64,000 bases of DNA from Ceratobasidium sp. AG-K (Eukaryota > Basidiomycota > Agaricomycetes > Cantharellales > Ceratobasidiaceae): NCBI GenBank assembly GCA_037039685.1, contig JAWNGF010000001.1:8866001-8930000 (forward strand), in the 5' to 3' direction. This document shows positions 53,210 through 64,000 of the stretch, piece after piece. Position numbers and translations under genes: made by a program. The notes beneath the pieces were generated by a model. It worked only from the letters and a program-made list of their open reading frames with translations, made no database searches and was not told the origin of the DNA. The number at the start of each line of letters is the position of its first letter. Position 1 is the first letter of the stretch.

Positions 53210-56200
53210 CTATTCATCTTCCCCCTCCTCTTCTTCCTCCTGAACATCCGACATAACCGCTTTCGACTCCTCTTCATCCTCCCGTTCCTCGGGTACCACC
53301 GACTCTGACTTAACCGACCGCGCTCGTTGACTTGTCGCTCTCCTTGGCCGCTTAACCTCTTCAACTCGGATCTCTTCCCCGTCGGCATCGCTATCAGGTT
53401 CAACCCCTTCAATCCATTGCTGGAGCTCTTCGATTAAGAGCTCCTTAAATGCCTCATGGTCTGCCCCGCTCATACCCGTCAACTGTTCGGCGTACTTCTT
53501 GCGAAAGGCGTTCTCGAACTTATTGAATGCGTTGCGAGTGGTGGTCTCTCGTAACGGCCGACGCTAAGGACATCGGATGAGCAGCAATAACGAAGAGATT
53601 GGGGGGAGGCTTACACGCCGAAGGTTTGTTATAAGCAAGTGGAGACTGAGCACTTTGAGGTTGTCGAGTTCGTCGGGCAAGTGGAGTTTCCCCAGGAGTT
53701 GGACCAACACCTTACGTTCTTCCTCTGGGATATGTGAGTCCTGAACAGCCTGGAGCCAGAGGCATAACTCACTATCCATCTCTTTCTCGTATAGCTCTCG
53801 AACGATGTCACATGCTACATCTATGTGCATGGATTCATCTGCTTTCTGGTCTGCCACCTCGCTATTTCAGGACGACGAGGGGCTTTAGCTTGGTGACGGA
53901 TGGGTAGATATGGTCAACTTACACAACCTTCGAAGGATCCATCCAATCCAAGAAGAGAGCACCCAACTGCGCGGGTGGAATCATTTCTTGGTCCTCATCC
54001 TTGTCACGATACACCTCGCATAACAACTTGAACAACGTCATGAAGACCTGAAATTCGAGCATATATGAGTGTTTTGTGGTTAAAAGTTCGACACAAGACC
54101 GACCTTTTGCATCATTCGTTGGTTAGCCGAGGAAGAGTAGCAGTAAACTGGGAAAAAGTAGCTTAAACATTGTCGTAAAGGCTGGTTGTCCACGGTATCT
54201 GGCTGAAAATATGACGCCACTAAGCTACGCAATACCTAGGAAACCGTCAATCCCCACCAACCAACCGAATTGACGGGACGTACCTTTTCGTCCGTCACAA
54301 TTCCCGCTAATAACAGTTTGGCAAACCCAATACATGTGATCGCCTGGATCTCTTCCTCGTCATTTTCCAATTGATGCATCAAAAAGTTGATCATGCGTGC
54401 TTCGCGAAGGTACTCTGCGTCGTGATGAACCATAATCAAGTCGTACAGGATCGGCAACACTTTCTTCTTGAGCTCCAATGAGGCGGTTTGGACTTGATTG
54501 ACAAAGAGTTGATAGGAGCCGGCGGTCATACCCTAAAAGGAGTGAGCGGATTGGATGGATGCTTGATTCGTGTACATACCTTGTCAATCAAGCAGCACAG
54601 ACCCAAGCACACTAGACCTCTCTCGCGCAACTGAGCATCTTTTCCTCGAATGCTAGGAATAATTAGTTCCGGCACAAGCCCGTGCAGTGCCGAGTTTTCT
54701 TGCAAGCTCTAGCCAAGCCATTGGTCACGATCCAAGTCGGGGACATCACGACTCACCGAATTCACTCGCTCCAGCATACCGGCGCATAGCGCGACACAGC
54801 GCAGGTCGATCGCAAGTTTGTGCTCGATTTCTTCCTCGCTGAGTTCTTGCTCTGGCTCGGCTGGTTTCGCTCCAGCCTGGGTTCGCTCGTCGTCACCCCA
54901 TTGAGTCGTGCGGTCGTCCGCGACCTGCGTTCCTTCAATCTGAAGAGCCCAGGCTCAACGCGTGACAAAATCACAGAGGATAGAAAAGAAACATACTGGA
55001 ACGTCGTCATCCTTGACCAATACATCCCTCAACTCGGACACAATCTCCACAACGACACGAATCATATCACGTTCATTTTCTGAGAGCTTCCGTAGCACGT
55101 CCAAACCCTTGTTTACTAACGCTTCGGGGAGCGCCTCTTGAGATAATACGTCCCCTACGAGAGCCGTCAGTCCCAATCATACGGCCAAGAGCCAAGGAAG
55201 ACGTACTTATAAGCTGAAACATTTTCCTCCTCCCAATCTCATCCGCATAATCCAGATTGACCGCTAATCCCAGCAACTCTCCGACAATCAACTCAGCGTC
55301 GATAGCTTGTTCTTCGAGCTGTACGTCCTTCTTATCTTCATCGTCTTCGGTGTTATTGCTGGCCTCGAGTCGACGCAATAGGTCCAAGAGTTTGTTGTAT
55401 TCCTCCTGTATACGGAAAGCTAGCAGAGTGACGACAGGAAGAACAGTCTCGAGCCTGTCATCCTTTAGGCTAGTGCAATGGTCAATGAATACTCGGGCGA
55501 GGAAAGCTCGCTCAGGGGTAAGATTGCTCCAGTAGTCATCTGTGATTAATAGGTACGTCAGAGTTTGTAGCAACCATGTAACGCGTGGCGCACCTCCGAA
55601 CTCAACGCTGTCGAATACATCCGCACGAGTGACAAAGACCGACAACAACGCGTCCTCTGCCACCTTGCTCTTCAAAAGGTCGAAGGATTTCAAAAACTAC
55701 GTGCACTAGTGTGAATCGAGTGATGCATGAAAAACCACAAGTACACACCTCCAGTAGGTCTCCCTCCTTGGCGTCTACCCAAGTCCCAATCATCCGGGCC
55801 GCTGCACTTCGTACGCTTGGTTCACGATCTCCAAGTCCATTGCTGACTATCTCTTCACGTTGAGCAAGAGTTAGTACTTCGGGCTTAAGGCTGGAAAGAA
55901 CGTGGTGATACACGAGCTTGCGCAACGTGGTATCAACGTCTCGAGTTCGAGTCAAGATAACTCTGAGTGACTTTTGGGAAGGCGCAAAGTTCAGTAGCGC
56001 TGCACGGCGGACCTCGCTACGTCAAATAAGCCGGGGATGATAACAGAATATCAACGGAACTTACGGAGCGGCGTCGTGTTGAATCATGTCTATGAGAACG
56101 TCAGACAGATATATCTCGCGTTCTTCTCGTTGCATATCTTCGCCCCGTGCTAGCTTGGCAAGAGCGATAGCGGCTTGTAGTCGAACAAAGGTTTCCTTGT

Positions 56201-56878
56201 CCTGGGCACGTTCCAACAGAGAACTTCGTAAACTTTCGTAAATGTCCTCGCTATTAACCAAAGTATAATTAGCCTTAGATTCATTTGACGCTAGGACACC
56301 TACTCAATTTCCCCAAGTCCCGAAATCATTTCCGCAGCGATATGAACACAGCGGTACCGTACGTTCTTGTCCTTGGCCATGAAACCTTGAAGGACATACT
56401 TGAGAAGGTACGTTACGAAACGAGACGCCGGGGTGTCATCATCCTCCTCGTCGCTATCCACATTGCTCTCTTGCCGTTCTTTGGCTTTCGTCTGGGCAGC
56501 TGTGCAATGCTTAGCGCGTACAAGATAATGCAAACCACGATACTCACCCTTGTCCGTGATATGCTTCACAAAGGCCCCAATGAACCTGATTACCCGATCG
56601 GCATTCGAAACACCCTTCTTGACTGGCAAGACATTGTTGACCATCTTGGCAAACGTGAGCTGAAAGGCCTTTTCCCCGGTCAGGCGAATACCCCCGCCTC
56701 GTCCTTGAACCTCCTCGTAGATACCGGCGCAACCACTGAACAGCTTGCCGAGAGCAACATAATTCTTGTTGTGATTCGCCGTTGAGGTCTGAGCCTGTTG
56801 AAATATATCTGGTATTTGAGCGGTATAGGTTTCGGGAGTCGGAGGTGGGGCATCTTGTCCGGCGGCTTTGCGTGCCAT
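53210..56878 (-). CDS. YCG1: Condensin complex subunit 3 (YCG1/CAP-G)
   Basis: Thirteen exons (56548-56878, 56304-56499, 56065-56250, 55749-56016, 55208-55696 region with donor at 55206, 54997-55154, 54757-54939, 54580-54708, 54284-54532, 54104-54235, 53923-54047, 53615-53861, 53210-53563) give 1015 aa, normal for the family. It is the HEAT-repeat subunit that anchors condensin on DNA in mitosis. Diagnostic blocks are RFVTYLLKYVLQGFMAKDKN, VRYRCVHIAAEMISGLGEI, EDIYESLRSSLLERAQDKE, FVRLQAAIALAKLARGED, LRERGLVCLGLCCLIDKG and EIQAITCIGFAKLLLAGI. The C-terminal 100 residues are basic then strongly acidic (SDVQEEEEEGEDE), a likely phospho-regulated tail. The start is ATG 56878 (MARKAAGQDAPPPTPETY). 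No lesions. Confidence 0.93.
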
Positions 56879-57320
56879 GGTGGTGATCAGGAATTCAATA
56901 CGCGTATTTAGACGCGGTCACGTGGAATGCACATCAGAATCTCATTTAGGGTTAGGCCTACTCCAGTACAAAAAATAAAACCGGAGACAAGCAGCCAGAA
57001 CTGGGGCAAAAATTGCTCAACTCCTTACGGAGAGGAGACGGGTTTGGTAGTTAATTTGCAACCAGCAAATAGCTGAACCTCGGTAAAGACCTCACTGGTG
57101 TCAGCGCGTGCCCGAGCACAAGAGATAGGGAATACGAATGGACCAAGCGCGGTATAAATACCTGAAGCGCACAGACCATGTCACCTGCTCGATGCTTAGT
57201 CATCCACTGGATGATTCGACGTCTGGCTCTCAAGGTTGTTTTGGTCCAGCCAAATCATCTCATTCTTGTAACAGCAGCACAACTATATACAATCCTAGTC
57301 ACCAATATCAATCCTACCAA
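56879..57320. other. Intergenic, no gene seen
   Basis: Upstream region of the condensin gene and 3' flank of the Egh16-like gene. Nothing further is recognised. Confidence 0.45.
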
Positions 57321-58486
57321 TTAGATCCAGTAGCCACTGAGCCCTCCAACGACACGGGAGCGAACAACGCGCTTCTTCTCAATTGGAGCAGTGCGCTTGT
57401 AGAGGTCCGCAATCAACTCGGCTTCGAGCTCGCTGGAAACGACAAAGCTGGTTGAGTCACTGATCGAGCACAGAGTCATGTATACTCACGCATCCTTGGC
57501 ATCCTCGTCGGAAAATTCATCAGGTTTGGCCAGTGCGCGTGTCGCTTGTTTCCTTCCACTGTTTGCTCATGGTAAGTGCTGGCTTGATTAACTGATGGAG
57601 CACTCACGTTCCAGTCGAAGCCTGCTTAGTGGACCCGGCCTTGGCACCCGCAGCCCCAGCCGGCTGGCCGTTAGTGACTACTGCGCAAGAGCCGAACGGT
57701 CCTGCAGGGGTAGCGTTGCGGCATCGCACGACACATGCATCGCCATTGGGTCCACCAGCACACTGCATTCCACTAGTTTTTCCGATATTTGTTAGTATTT
57801 GCCTAAGCACAGGAGCGCAAATCGACTTACGCGGGCATCTGGACGTTGAGCGGGAAGTCTTCCGCGGTCGCAGTGGAAAGACCGAGGAATGCACCCGGGA
57901 CGTTCTTGTTCACCTTGGCGGCTTGAAAAGTGTTTCCACCATCGGCGGAGATGTCGCAAGTGTATGGACTAGCCGAAAACCAACAATTCAGTTCGACCGC
58001 TCTTTAGTGACCAAACGGAAACTCACCCGGCCCCATCCTGGTTAACTTGATGCAAGGTCATCTGGATCTCGCCGCTTGCCGTTGCCGATGGAATACCAGC
58101 CGACGCAGCAGCTAAAGCCGAGTATATGCGCCGTTAGGATATTTGAACTAGCTCCATATCGCACCTACGTACCCTCCATTTCAGACGCCATGTCGATCGC
58201 ACCTTGCTGACTGGTTCGCCCACAAGGTCCAACCTTACCCGACTGGATCTCGCGATCACGGATTACGCTAGTGTCTTGCTGTATTATTGAGTTAGAAAAC
58301 CACGTTTGGAGTCACTAGATATGGGCTTGCCTGGAATGGCTTGGCGGCAGTGCCATCGCGAGGAGTGTTGGGGTCGATGCCCATGCCAGCGCCGATGACA
58401 CCATTGGCACCCTTGACAGCGGTGATGGTACCGTGCGCAGCAACGAGGGAGACAAGAGCGGAGAGGTAAATAAAGCGAGTATACAT
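57321..58486 (-). CDS. Secreted Egh16/Gas1-like protein
   Basis: Seven exons (58331-58486, 58173-58278, 58027-58111, 57831-57968, 57608-57772, 57490-57558, 57321-57447) give 281 aa. The signal peptide MYTRFIYLSALVSLVAA is followed directly by HGTITAVKGANGVIGAGMGI, as in the Egh16/Gas1/MAS family described from appressoria of plant-pathogenic fungi. Further family blocks are CGRTSQQGAIDMASEME, GEIQMTLHQVNQDGAGPY, TCDISADGGNTF and CVVRCRNATPAGPFGSC. Cysteines suggest disulphides in the secreted form. The tail is basic (KKRVVRSRVVGGLSGYW). Intron 1 uses a GC donor (CAG|GCAAGC). Biochemical function is not established for the family. Confidence 0.85.
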
Positions 58487-59125
58487 GATGATTATAGAAG
58501 GGTTGGGTTGGATGCGACTAGATTAGTGAGAAAGTGAATAAAGCTGGTTGTGACCTGCACAAGAGAAAGCTGATTAGACCTGCTGATGGACACTGGGAGG
58601 ACGCCTGGCCTGCTTTTAAGGCATAAGACGCTGCGTTGCCGAGGCCTGTAGTCTCACGGCAGAGTACTTCCGGGACTTGTTGTGGGCCGCGACGGGAACG
58701 TAGTGGCGCCTAGTGTTGCACGGCAGCTAGCAGGGCCCGACGAGTTGCTTGAAACTTTGATGAAATATTGCAAGGATTCGCATGCCTCCTTTCCTTATTA
58801 CGAGGGGTCAGGTAATCACGGGGGAAACTGATTGTGGTTATCAACGTCATTTAGAACTCTACATTGCAAACAATAGACAGAGTAGCGCGTGTTACACGAG
58901 CAACTCTCCTAAGCTGTCAACGAATGGAGAGATATAGTCATTTTCGTAACTAGCTATATTTCCAACATCGGGATTCGAGCCTCGGGTATTTGTAGCTAGG
59001 TTACAGACACTGGACACAAATGATCAAACCCTATCGGATAGCTTGCGCAACGATACGCCCTTGGTCTCCGAGAACGGAATGAATTCAGTTTATGCGCAAG
59101 AATATCAATATATATTAAGTCTGTG
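58487..59125. other. Intergenic, no gene seen
   Basis: Upstream region of the Egh16-like gene. A B-box-like stretch near 58970 was examined for a tRNA and rejected. Confidence 0.45.
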
Positions 59126-60535
59126 TTAATTAATATTAATAACAATCTTTCCGAAATGAGACCCAGTCAGCTGATAATCCAGTGCATCAACAACCTCGGT
59201 CCAGTCAAAGACACGATCAATCACTGGCTTAATCTCATGTTTGGTCATGAACTCGTCCATGCGCTCACACATGACTTTGCTGCCAACCAAAATGCCGGAC
59301 ATCTATTGGAACTCATTAGAATCATGGAATAGAATTGAAGGAAGAAACTCACCGTAATTTGACTGAATAGCAGCTTCAAAGCAAGGTCCTCTAGACTTTC
59401 GCTAGGGCCGCCGTTTTTCGCAACAACGCCAATAACATGCACGAAGCCTTCGCGCTGGACGGACTTGAGAGACTGCATAAGTGTGCCTTGTCCGCCTACA
59501 CGCATACATCAATATCAAGCTGTGATAGGAAGTGCGATGGCTTACCAACTTCGAGCACCTGCTCAACGCCGTTTCCTCCAGTCAGCTCGTTTACCTTGGT
59601 CGACCATTCGGGAACCTCTCGATAGTTGATGACCTCGTCGACGCCAAGATCCTTGTACTTGGCTTCCTTCTCCTTGCTCGAGGTAGTGGCAATAACGCGG
59701 GCACCCAAGGCTTTGGCAAACTGAGCGCCAAATACGGAGACACCCCCACTCCCCAAAACGAGCACGGTGGAGTCTTTGGTGATAGGGCGCTTTTCGAAGA
59801 ATGATTGCCAGGCGGTCAAGGCAGCGCAGGGAAGTGTGGCGGCCTCTTGATAAGAAAGATAATCAGGGATAGGTAATAGTGTTTCGGCGGGGAAGATTCT
59901 ATGGGAGGATAGAAATTTAGCGGATGTATGCGTACTGTAAATAGTGTCACAGACGGACCTGTATTGAACAAGACATCCAGAGGCACCACCTCCGACCGTA
60001 TGGGGGAGATATTCATCCTAGTGAACTTATAAAATTGTTACTTCAGGGGATCCCACAGGTTGCTCACCTTGATGGGACCCTCGAACCAGGTCTCAAAGAA
60101 CAACGAGTGGACTCGATCCCCTTGTTTCCATTTGGTGACGCCCTCACCAATCGCCACCACCTCGCCAGCGCCGTCGCATGAGGGGATGAGGCCCTCCCCG
60201 TCAGGGCCGTTAGTGTAAGGCCCAGGATAGATCCCGTTACTGATGAGGATGTCCTAGAAAGCGTGTTAGATTGGCTCACACGTGCTTCGGCTCTACTGGT
60301 CACATACTCTTGAAACATAAGCGCAGTCAGTAAGGCGTGCACTGATGAGAAAGGAAATCAAGTAGAGCCCTCACCTGTAATTCAAAGACGCGGCATGGAG
60401 CCTCACTAAGACCTCTCCCCGCTCAGGAGGCGATATTTTGACATTGCGAAGCTCAAGGCTCTTGTGGCCATTCCAACTCTTCTGGTCAATGGGGAAACGC
60501 CAAGCTTTGGCAGTGGTGGGAATGATTGGAGACAT
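59126..60535 (-). CDS. MDR-family alcohol dehydrogenase/quinone oxidoreductase, apparent frameshift in exon 1
   Basis: Exons 60376-60535, 60068-60253, 59959-60017, 59546-59898, 59353-59495 and 59126-59302 encode a medium-chain dehydrogenase/reductase. Seen are MSPIIPTTAKAWRFPIDQKS, the GroES-like half (IPSCDGAGEVVAIGEGVTKW, GDRVHSLFFETWFEGP), the nucleotide loop VLVLGSGGVSVFGAQFAKAL and the C-terminus DALDYQLTGSHFGKIVIN. Most catalytic-zinc ligands of classical ADH are absent, so a quinone-oxidoreductase-like activity is more likely. In exon 1 the sequence CTGAGCGGGAGAGG lacks one G relative to the expected PERGEVLVRLHAASLNYRD, so the frame breaks at about 60420. It is either a pseudogene or a base-calling error. 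The Arg codon before DILISNGIYPGPYTNG is also split oddly (see findings). Confidence 0.8.
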
Positions 60536-61042
60536 AGTGCAAATGAGATGAGAAAGCTATTGGGAGGTACTTCATAAAACGGGAGGCGGTTGAATGTGGT
60601 TTAAGTAGCTTGACCAAACTCGTCGCTTTCGTCATTTTTCAAAAACGTTGCATGCAAGCTTATGCCAGATTATGCAGATTTTATTGAGGAATGATCAAAT
60701 TGCCCTGTGGAGGCATAAGCATCGTAGTCCAGAGGTGGAGGTTTGGCTCGATCCTTGGGTAGTGGGTCCAGTTTCCACTTTAAGCCCGCGGTGTTAGCGT
60801 GAATTTGGGTTTCAAAGTAACATTATGAAACAAGATAGTAGAACCGTTGTAGAGTACGAATGACTAAGATGACGAAGGTCGATAACTGGGGAAGTTACGA
60901 GACGACGATCGGCCGTCGGATGGGTAATTTTTTTGGAGGAGAGCCGTTGTCAGTGCTCGTTAGTTAGAGCTCTGTGTAATGAGTCTTACTAACGCACCAT
61001 CTCGTGTTTGACCGCAAGCCGGTGGTAACCGAATTGCCGCGA
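60536..61042. other. Intergenic, no gene seen
   Basis: Upstream region of the dehydrogenase gene and 3' flank of the CFAP20-like gene. Confidence 0.45.
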
Positions 61043-61845
61043 CTACCCTGTATACAGTCCAAACTCCCAAGCTTGATTCGTGCTGCCATCGGCGGACCGC
61101 GCCAGCCATACGCGCCTTAATCGGCAATTGGCATACACCTTGAAGTAATTCATGCAAGCGTAGTTTCCAGTGGGTACATATGCTCCTCGGGTGTCGTCCA
61201 GTGAGCATGGGGCATGACTGAAGTGTGGTATAATGGTGGCTAGATTAATTGCTAAGGTACGCCAAGGACCTGTACAACCTGGGAGTGACACACTGAGGGG
61301 AACATGAAGTAGCGGGGGACGTAGGCTTTCAAGCCGAGGCTCCTCCTTTAGCAATGATATTTAGCCTAACCGGAGTGGTCCAATGACAAAGCGACATAAC
61401 AAACCTGGAACGTCGAACACCTAATGGCCCCCACACGTCCGTTAGTATCGGATATACCAATCTCAAAGCTGAATTCTCGTCTGATGTCTCGAAATTGCAT
61501 ATGGAACCACTGGTGCGTAAGACCGAGAGTATTCTTGGAACCGCTGTTTAGTGGAGGACAGCGTATAAATGTTGTATTTATTGTTGGAGACTGGATGTGG
61601 AGGACTGTACAAGCGAGAGAATATGATTGAGTTTTCCCGTCAGTAGATGGAGATGTGTCCTCTGGTAATTGGATCAATTGTGTATCAGAGGCCGGTGGGG
61701 GCAAGGATGTTTCGTCGTTCAACAAGTGGATTACGGAGTCTGCTGGGAGAGCAAGATCTACCGAGACCGAAAAGAGCTGCAAGGGATGGGATCCCGCCGA
61801 AGAAAATAAAGAAACCAAAGGGGGCTGAACAGTTGATGCAAACAT
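61043..61845 (-). CDS. CFAP20/DUF667-domain protein
   Basis: Two exons (61405-61845, 61043-61345) give 247 aa. The start MFASTVQPPLVSLFSSAGSH matches the family start, in which a short helix precedes GSKPLQIW (here GSHPLQLF). Other shared blocks are TTFIRCPPLNSGSKNTLGL, FEIGISDTNGRVGAIRCSTF, PWRTLAINLATI and FKVYANCRLRRVWLAR. A Ser/Pro-rich insert of about 35 residues sits near residue 45, and a second insert follows INLATI. CFAP20 proteins line the inner junction of axonemal doublet microtubules and also occur in nuclei. Later agaricomycetes have no flagella, so the role here is unknown. Exon 2 could extend through another intron near 61043. Confidence 0.72.
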
Positions 61846-62138
61846 TATGAGACGGGTGGACAAGCGATCCTGTGGTGGTTGTTTGAAAACGCACGAATGT
61901 TAACCATGACTAGTCACGCTTACGTATGCAATATGCTTGGTTGTGCACGAAAACATGCTCAGTCGAGCCTTTACATACTACCCTTGTGCCGAGGTTGTTT
62001 CTCATAAGGTCCACGAAGCACTTAGTTAAGCATGGTATAACCTTTCCGACCTAAATTTTTACCTCATCCGAAACTAAGGAAGAAAATTGGATTGCGTCCG
62101 CCATGGTAGCCAACGAAACGTGAATTTACAGATCATAC
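61846..62138. other. Intergenic, no gene seen
   Basis: Upstream region of the CFAP20-like gene and 3' flank of the pectate lyase gene. Confidence 0.45.
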
Positions 62139-63946
62139 TTAGACAAGCGAGTTGATGTAGTTCTCGATGTCTAAGAAAACTCCATCAAAAACAGCTAGCG
62201 GTTTTACAACGCATATACTTACTAACGTAGCCATCGCCGTTCTTATCTTGCATGGCATCGTTCACGTTCGGGTCCAAGCCATTGGCCACCTCCCAGTCGT
62301 CGGGAATGCCATCACCGTCGGTATCCTTGGGTGATGTACCACCCGAGATAGGTCCACCCGAGTTCCACGGAGAGACTGTCTCGTCCGAAATTAGGGCACC
62401 GGATGCGCCGAGGGATTTGACTTGGTCAACCAGCAGTGTGTCGACATTGTCGCGAGACTTGGACGCACCCGCACTCGCGATGACTTTGGCATACGCGTCG
62501 AGGGGAGCAAGTAGGTTTGTCACTGTGGGGTAATCATAGCGAGTGCTTTGGAAGTCGACGTCCTGAATGCTAGGTCACTATCGAGAAGCTAGTGTTAATG
62601 ATTCGTACAAACCGAATAATTGACGGTAGACTCGGATAGCTCCCAGCCATCCAGTACCCCTATGGTATGGTGCACGATTAGCTAAACGTAAAATGCATAC
62701 AGACGGCATCACTAGCCCTAGCACCTACCATTCCTATCTACAATCAAGGGGTTATATACGAATAAACGTACAACTATGAAAGTACATACTAGGGTCGTAG
62801 TAGTTGCGCTGCACATAGGTATGGAAGTTGGCATTTCCACGGGTGAATGGCGACACGCTCGTCGAAGGACCGCTGATGAACACGTTGTTCATGATGTTCG
62901 CATACGACTGGCCAGCAGAGTCCCCTGCAATATAGGCACCACCTCCACCCCAGTTATAGATCACGTTGTTCACAAACTCATTGACCCCTTTTACTTTGGG
63001 ATTTCTATTTACGAATAATATCAACTCAGTCTTCGCGTGTGTGAATAAGCCACACATACCTCGTCTTATTGTCAATATAGAGGGACCGGATGATGCTAAC
63101 TCCTCCATCCGTTTGCATCAGACCCCCACAAGAATGTGTCTCCAAGCCCTGTGCAACGATGGAATCCGATATCGTGACGTTAGAAACGTCACCGTTGATG
63201 GAGAAAGTCTCATCTATTGACCAAGTTATGTCGAGCCAGGTTGAGATGATACCTTGCTGTCAGCTCACCTCTGCCCCAAGACACGCTAACATGGTCAAAT
63301 ATCATGTCGTGTCCATCAGCTGTGTGCGCTCATTAGACGTCAGAACTTAGGGATTGAATATACCCGTACCTATCCCAAGGCCATCCTTCCCACCCTCACC
63401 ACCTTTGCCCATACGGTAGCGAATATACCGAGTGATGGTGTGATGTGCGTTCGAATAAGAGACGCCCTTTCCACGTAATTAGCATCTGACATGCGCATGC
63501 AGATTGGGAGAAGACTCACATTGCCGTAGACGGTAATGCCACCTCCCGGTGCGGTCTGCCCAGCAATCGTGACATGGTGACTAACGACAATTCGGTCCGT
63601 AATCTTGATGAGGCCGCCAACAGCAAAGACAACAATTCGGTTTGGCTGGCTCACAGCGTCACGGAAACTTCCACTGCCCACGCATATATTAGCATAATTA
63701 CATTTTCACACATGTAAAACAAAAGACAATTACCTCCCACTAATAAAGGCGAATTAGCTAGTCCCTAGAGGGTTTAAAGGAACAAACCTACGTATCGTTT
63801 AGGTTGGTCACGACATACACCGACCCACCCCGCCCTCCAAGTGCGTTTGCGCCGAATCCTTCAGCCCCCGGAAATGCAGGGATCGCTAGCACTGCAGGTA
63901 AGACAGTCACCAGTGCGGCCAAATTCAGTAGTGCAAATGAGCGCAT
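62139..63946 (-). CDS. Secreted pectate lyase with Ca-binding-type C-terminus
   Basis: Eleven exons (63792-63946, 63734-63739, 63520-63673, 63370-63466, 63269-63319, 63060-63213, 62790-63004, 62729-62737, 62613-62659, 62223-62562, 62139-62170) give 419 aa. The signal peptide is MRSFALLNLAALVTVLPAVL (cut near AIPAFPGA). The right-handed beta-helix carries family blocks AFPGAEGFGANALGGRGGSV, TIAGQTAPGGGITVYGN, MIFDHVSVSWGRDETFSING, GLETHSCGGLMQTDGGVS and YNWGGGGAYIAGDSAG. This set is typical of fungal pectate lyases that cleave polygalacturonate by beta-elimination with calcium. The C-terminus has an Asp-rich loop (DTDGDGIPDDWEVANGLDPN, DKNGDGYVNIENY) like calcium-binding thrombospondin-3 or dockerin motifs. 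Two exons are only 6 and 9 nt. It is a plant-cell-wall-degrading enzyme. Confidence 0.87.
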
Positions 63947-64000
63947 GCCGAACTAAAACCAGGAATAGTCGAAGATTAAATCAGGGCAGAGCGAGCAAAG

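Noticed and set aside
58955..59000. B-box-like sequence suggesting a tRNA gene
   Set aside because: The T-loop-like stretch does not form a five-pair stem on either strand and no A box or acceptor stem lies at the right distance.

Overview
The window reads as chromosomal DNA of an intron-rich basidiomycete. Nearly every gene that can be assembled is cut by many GT-AG introns of about 43-80 nt with very short exons. The gene content (COQ2, RPS25, an SPX-EXS protein, RAP1, condensin subunit 3, Egh16-type and pectate lyase secreted proteins) and the chromodomain gypsy elements point to an Agaricomycete. A plant-associated relative of Rhizoctonia/Cantharellales is my inference; no marker here proves the species. 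Multi-exon models below were spliced by hand, with reading phase checked at each junction.

Layout. 1-11 kb is a compact housekeeping block: the 5' end of an NDUFA12-like complex I gene, an unknown PH-like gene divergent from COQ2, RPS25, a GPI-anchor-like protein built from a triplicated two-exon module, a decayed copy of that gene's promoter, a DsbA/FrnE-like oxidoreductase and an intronless FAD monooxygenase. 12-13.6 kb holds a decayed Cns1/TTC4-type Hsp90 co-chaperone gene with two in-frame stops. 13.8-17.7 kb is a 22-exon SYG1/XPR1-like phosphate exporter. 19.6-22.7 kb carries a HAD hydrolase and a RAP1-like telomere protein (BRCT plus three Myb-like repeats).

22.4-36.4 kb is a tandem segmental duplication. 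Two full copies of a minus-strand membrane/WD40 gene are each preceded on the left by RAP1 3'-end sequence (the real RAP1 tail, then one decayed tail), and a second decayed RAP1 tail closes the array. 36.4-52.9 kb is a nest of transposons: a class II element with CACTG termini holds gypsy element X (plus strand, AATAG duplication), which holds gypsy element Y (minus strand, GATGT duplication inside the gag of X). Both gypsy elements carry a 12-nt primer-binding site complementary to the predicted 5' end of their own transcript, as in Tf1-type self-priming.

53-64 kb returns to single-copy genes, all on the minus strand: condensin subunit YCG1, a secreted Egh16/Gas1-like protein, an MDR alcohol dehydrogenase with an apparent frameshift, a CFAP20-domain protein, and a secreted pectate lyase with 6-nt and 9-nt microexons.
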